This document shows, in pieces, positions 62,174-64,000 of a stretch of 64,000 nt of DNA. The DNA is taken from the NCBI RefSeq assembly GCF_000412695.1, contig NC_021506.1, positions 62,001-126,000 on the forward strand, read 5' to 3'. Positions within the stretch are counted from its first letter, which is position 1. Each line of letters opens with the position of its first letter. Source of the stretch: Pseudomonas resinovorans NBRC 106553 (lineage in GTDB: Bacteria; Pseudomonadota; Gammaproteobacteria; Pseudomonadales; Pseudomonadaceae). The notes beneath the pieces are model-generated. The model was not told where the DNA came from, made no database searches, and saw only the letters and a program-made list of their open reading frames with translations. The translations under genes and the position numbers were made by a program.

Positions 62174-64000
62174 ATGCCTCCATTTTCATTCCTGAAACGC
62201 CTGTGGCCTCGAAGCGAGCGTGCCCTTACGGACAGCTTCGCGCATCCGGCCGAGCAGATGATTACTCCTGAGATCAAGCGGTACCTGGAGAACCATAACT
62301 GGCGAAATCTTCGGTACCCACCCTACCAAGAGGGTTATCCAGGGCTGGTTAGCGGGCAGTGGTTCATGCGCAATTATCAGCACGAACTGTTCGATCGGAT
62401 TATTCATTCAGTCGGGATGCCTGCCAGTGACCTCAAGCTCTACGTTGAGCCGATCCTGGTGAATTTCGCCGAATTGGCGCACATGCTGCCGGCGTCGGAG
62501 AACCACCATCACTCCGGCCCAGGCGGATTGCTCCGACATAGCCTTGAGGTCGCCTCGCTCACCCTGGATGGGTGCCTTACTACAGCCTTTGATACAAACG
62601 AGACCCCGGCACGGCGAAGCATGCGCTTGCGTCGGTGGTACGTCGCGGGCATCGCGTCGGGGCTGCTACACGACGCAGGGAAGCCACTCACAGATATTCG
62701 TGCCACCGATTTTGAAGGCAACAACCAGTGGATCTACGCGCAGGAAACACTTCATGACTGGTCTGTGCGCAACAAGCTGACCCGCTATTTCCTGCATTGG
62801 AATTCCAATAGGCATGGGAATCACGTTCAGGTCTCTGTAGCGCAAGCAACACGGATCATTCCGCCAGCCGTACAGGCATGGCTGATTGAAGGTGGCCACG
62901 ACATCTACGAAGCGCTCCTCGATGCAATTTCCGGGAGCGGAAGCTCGCCTCTGACCGAGTTGGTCAAGTGGGCCGACTCTGCATCCACCAAGCGTGACCT
63001 CAATCGAGGCTCGAATAATGGCGGCGGCAATGCAACAGGTGTTCCGGTACCGCGGTTGGTGTCGGATGCAATGCTGCGGTTGCTGAGTGACGGAACCTGG
63101 AAGATCAACACGCCTGGCGGCCGCGTATGGGTTGCAACTGATGGCATCTACATCGTTTGGAACCAGGGTGCCGAGGAGATTGTGAGCATGCTGGTCGGTG
63201 ATGGGGTTGTGGCCATCCCGCGATCACCTGACACGCTAATTGGTTCCTTGGTAGAGCACGGGATAGCAGAGAGAGCCCCAAACGGCGACCTGTACTGGCT
63301 GGTTACGCCCCACCTTCTCCGCAAGAACGGCAAAGGCCCGGCGCTGCGCTGCATGAAGCTTGTGAATCCGGACATCCTTTTTCCAACCACACCGATTCCG
63401 CCGCCAGTTTCCATCGGCCTTGGGAAGGAGGGAAAGCAGAAGGATGTCATTGCTCCTAACGATACGGCTGGCGCAGCAGCGAACGCGCTGAGTGAGCATC
63501 AGGAAGACCTGTTTGGGGCCGATCTAACTGGAGACTCGAGCGGGGATACTGACGCTGATTCGGGTCCTACACCTCCTAAAGAATCCGCATCGTCGAAGCC
63601 AGCAAGAAAGAAAAAAGCGGCTCCAAGGCAAGCAGCTCCGGTACCAACAACCGCCTCTTCAGGGGTTAGCCTCAAACAAGCGCAGAACCCCGTCGAAGAC
63701 GCCCCTGTTAATGTGGATTCAGAGTCGGCGGCTGACGAAACGGCGGTAATTGTTTCCTCCCAACCAGAGGAAGCTTTGGATGCTGAGGAGGAGGAAGAAG
63801 CACCTCAGGAGCCACCTGCCAGCCTTGAGGAAATGCTGCTTTTCTTGAGTCCTCACTCGCCGGCGGCTGATCCCCATCAAGAAGAAACACTCTCGGCCGC
63901 TGAGGCTGAAATTAGCTCCGATCTCTCTGATGCTGATCCGCAGGCTGGACCAGGGCAAGGTGCGCAGGAGCTTTTGCCTCGTCAGGAAAAAATTTCCCTC
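62174..64000 (+). CDS. traI: MOBH-family conjugative relaxase TraI (TraI_2), partial
   Basis: The gene runs off the right edge; about 609 residues are visible. An ATG at 62159 in the same frame is an alternative start. 'LPASENHHHSGPGGLLRHSL' holds the histidine cluster of MOBH relaxases, and 'GIASGLLHDAGKPLTDIRA' holds the HD pair that binds metal. A winged-helix part follows ('PALRCMKLVNPDILFPTTP' region), then a long acidic linker from about residue 415. MOBH relaxases nick oriT and lead the strand into the recipient; the class is found on IncHI, IncA/C, Rts1, SXT/R391 and large Pseudomonas plasmids. oriT is not recognised in the window. Confidence 0.9.
   Translation, partial: MPPFSFLKRLWPRSERALTDSFAHPAEQMITPEIKRYLENHNWRNLRYPPYQEGYPGLVSGQWFMRNYQHELFDRIIHSVGMPASDLKLYVEPILVNFAELAHMLPASENHHHSGPGGLLRHSLEVASLTLDGCLTTAFDTNETPARRSMRLRRWYVAGIASGLLHDAGKPLTDIRATDFEGNNQWIYAQETLHDWSVRNKLTRYFLHWNSNRHGNHVQVSVAQATRIIPPAVQAWLIEGGHDIYEALLDAISGSGSSPLTELVKWADSASTKRDLNRGSNNGGGNATGVPVPRLVSDAMLRLLSDGTWKINTPGGRVWVATDGIYIVWNQGAEEIVSMLVGDGVVAIPRSPDTLIGSLVEHGIAERAPNGDLYWLVTPHLLRKNGKGPALRCMKLVNPDILFPTTPIPPPVSIGLGKEGKQKDVIAPNDTAGAAANALSEHQEDLFGADLTGDSSGDTDADSGPTPPKESASSKPARKKKAAPRQAAPVPTTASSGVSLKQAQNPVEDAPVNVDSESAADETAVIVSSQPEEALDAEEEEEAPQEPPASLEEMLLFLSPHSPAADPHQEETLSAAEAEISSDLSDADPQAGPGQGAQELLPRQEKISL

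Overview
This window looks like the backbone of a large conjugative plasmid from a Pseudomonas host. It carries a Rep_3-type initiator beside two iteron arrays, a ParA/parS/ParB partition locus, an MvaT-family silencer (a family typical of pseudomonads), a TraN-like mating-pair protein and the start of a MOBH/TraI_2 relaxase that runs off the right edge. There are no rRNA or tRNA genes and no chromosomal housekeeping operons. The gene set recalls the large Pseudomonas megaplasmids (IncP-2-like), but the incompatibility group is inference and was not tested.

Layout. 0-5.8 kb: a periplasmic endonuclease I, a Tus-like fork-arrest protein with a perfect 16-bp inverted repeat beside its start, and a UvrD-like helicase. 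5.9-10.9 kb: repA, oriV iterons around an AT-rich core, parA, three 17-bp parS palindromes and parB. 10.9-16.7 kb: small genes, a KorB/ParB-like regulator and mvaT. 16.8-29.7 kb: an accessory minus-strand region with a tyrosine integrase, phosphoesterase, acetyltransferase, orphan methylase-like protein, PemK/MazF-like protein, many small genes and an SPFH protein. 30-37.7 kb: S49 peptidase, NdpA, a RadD-like helicase, HU, a second UvrD-like helicase and an HExxH membrane protein. 39.4-47.1 kb: a MoxR-type AAA+ ATPase, a DUF3150-like protein, a CobT-like VWA protein and a run of small genes. 47.2-53.8 kb: TraN, lipoproteins, CsrA, a ParB-domain protein and a DsbA-like protein. 54.1-62.1 kb: SSB, RecT and a YqaJ exonuclease (a Red-like recombination module) interrupted by an IS5-family and an IS21-family element. 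62.1 kb to the end: traI.

Most unusual signal. About 15 intergenic regions in the 39.4-47 kb and 54.1-61 kb blocks share one RNA architecture. A GC-rich hairpin begins just after the preceding stop codon. Next comes a segment complementary to the Shine-Dalgarno (SD) of the next gene, then that SD and the start codon. The paired bases change together from copy to copy (for example CTTCTCC/GGAGAAG, ATTCTCC/GGAGAAT, ACTCCTC/GAGGAGT, CCTTTTC/GAAAAGG). The anti-SD can usually pair instead with a strand inside the first hairpin, giving two mutually exclusive folds. I read this as a repeated translational switch. A plasmid csrA gene lies between the two blocks and is a candidate trans-acting partner.

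Second regulon. A 23-bp operator TTCAG-N13-CTGAA lies 63-66 nt upstream of the start codons of the KorB-like gene, the SPFH gene, traN and the lipoprotein/dsbA operon. Weaker copies at the same distance precede the 10964 gene and traI. The replication, partition, transfer and recombination genes therefore appear to be tied together by two plasmid-encoded control layers.
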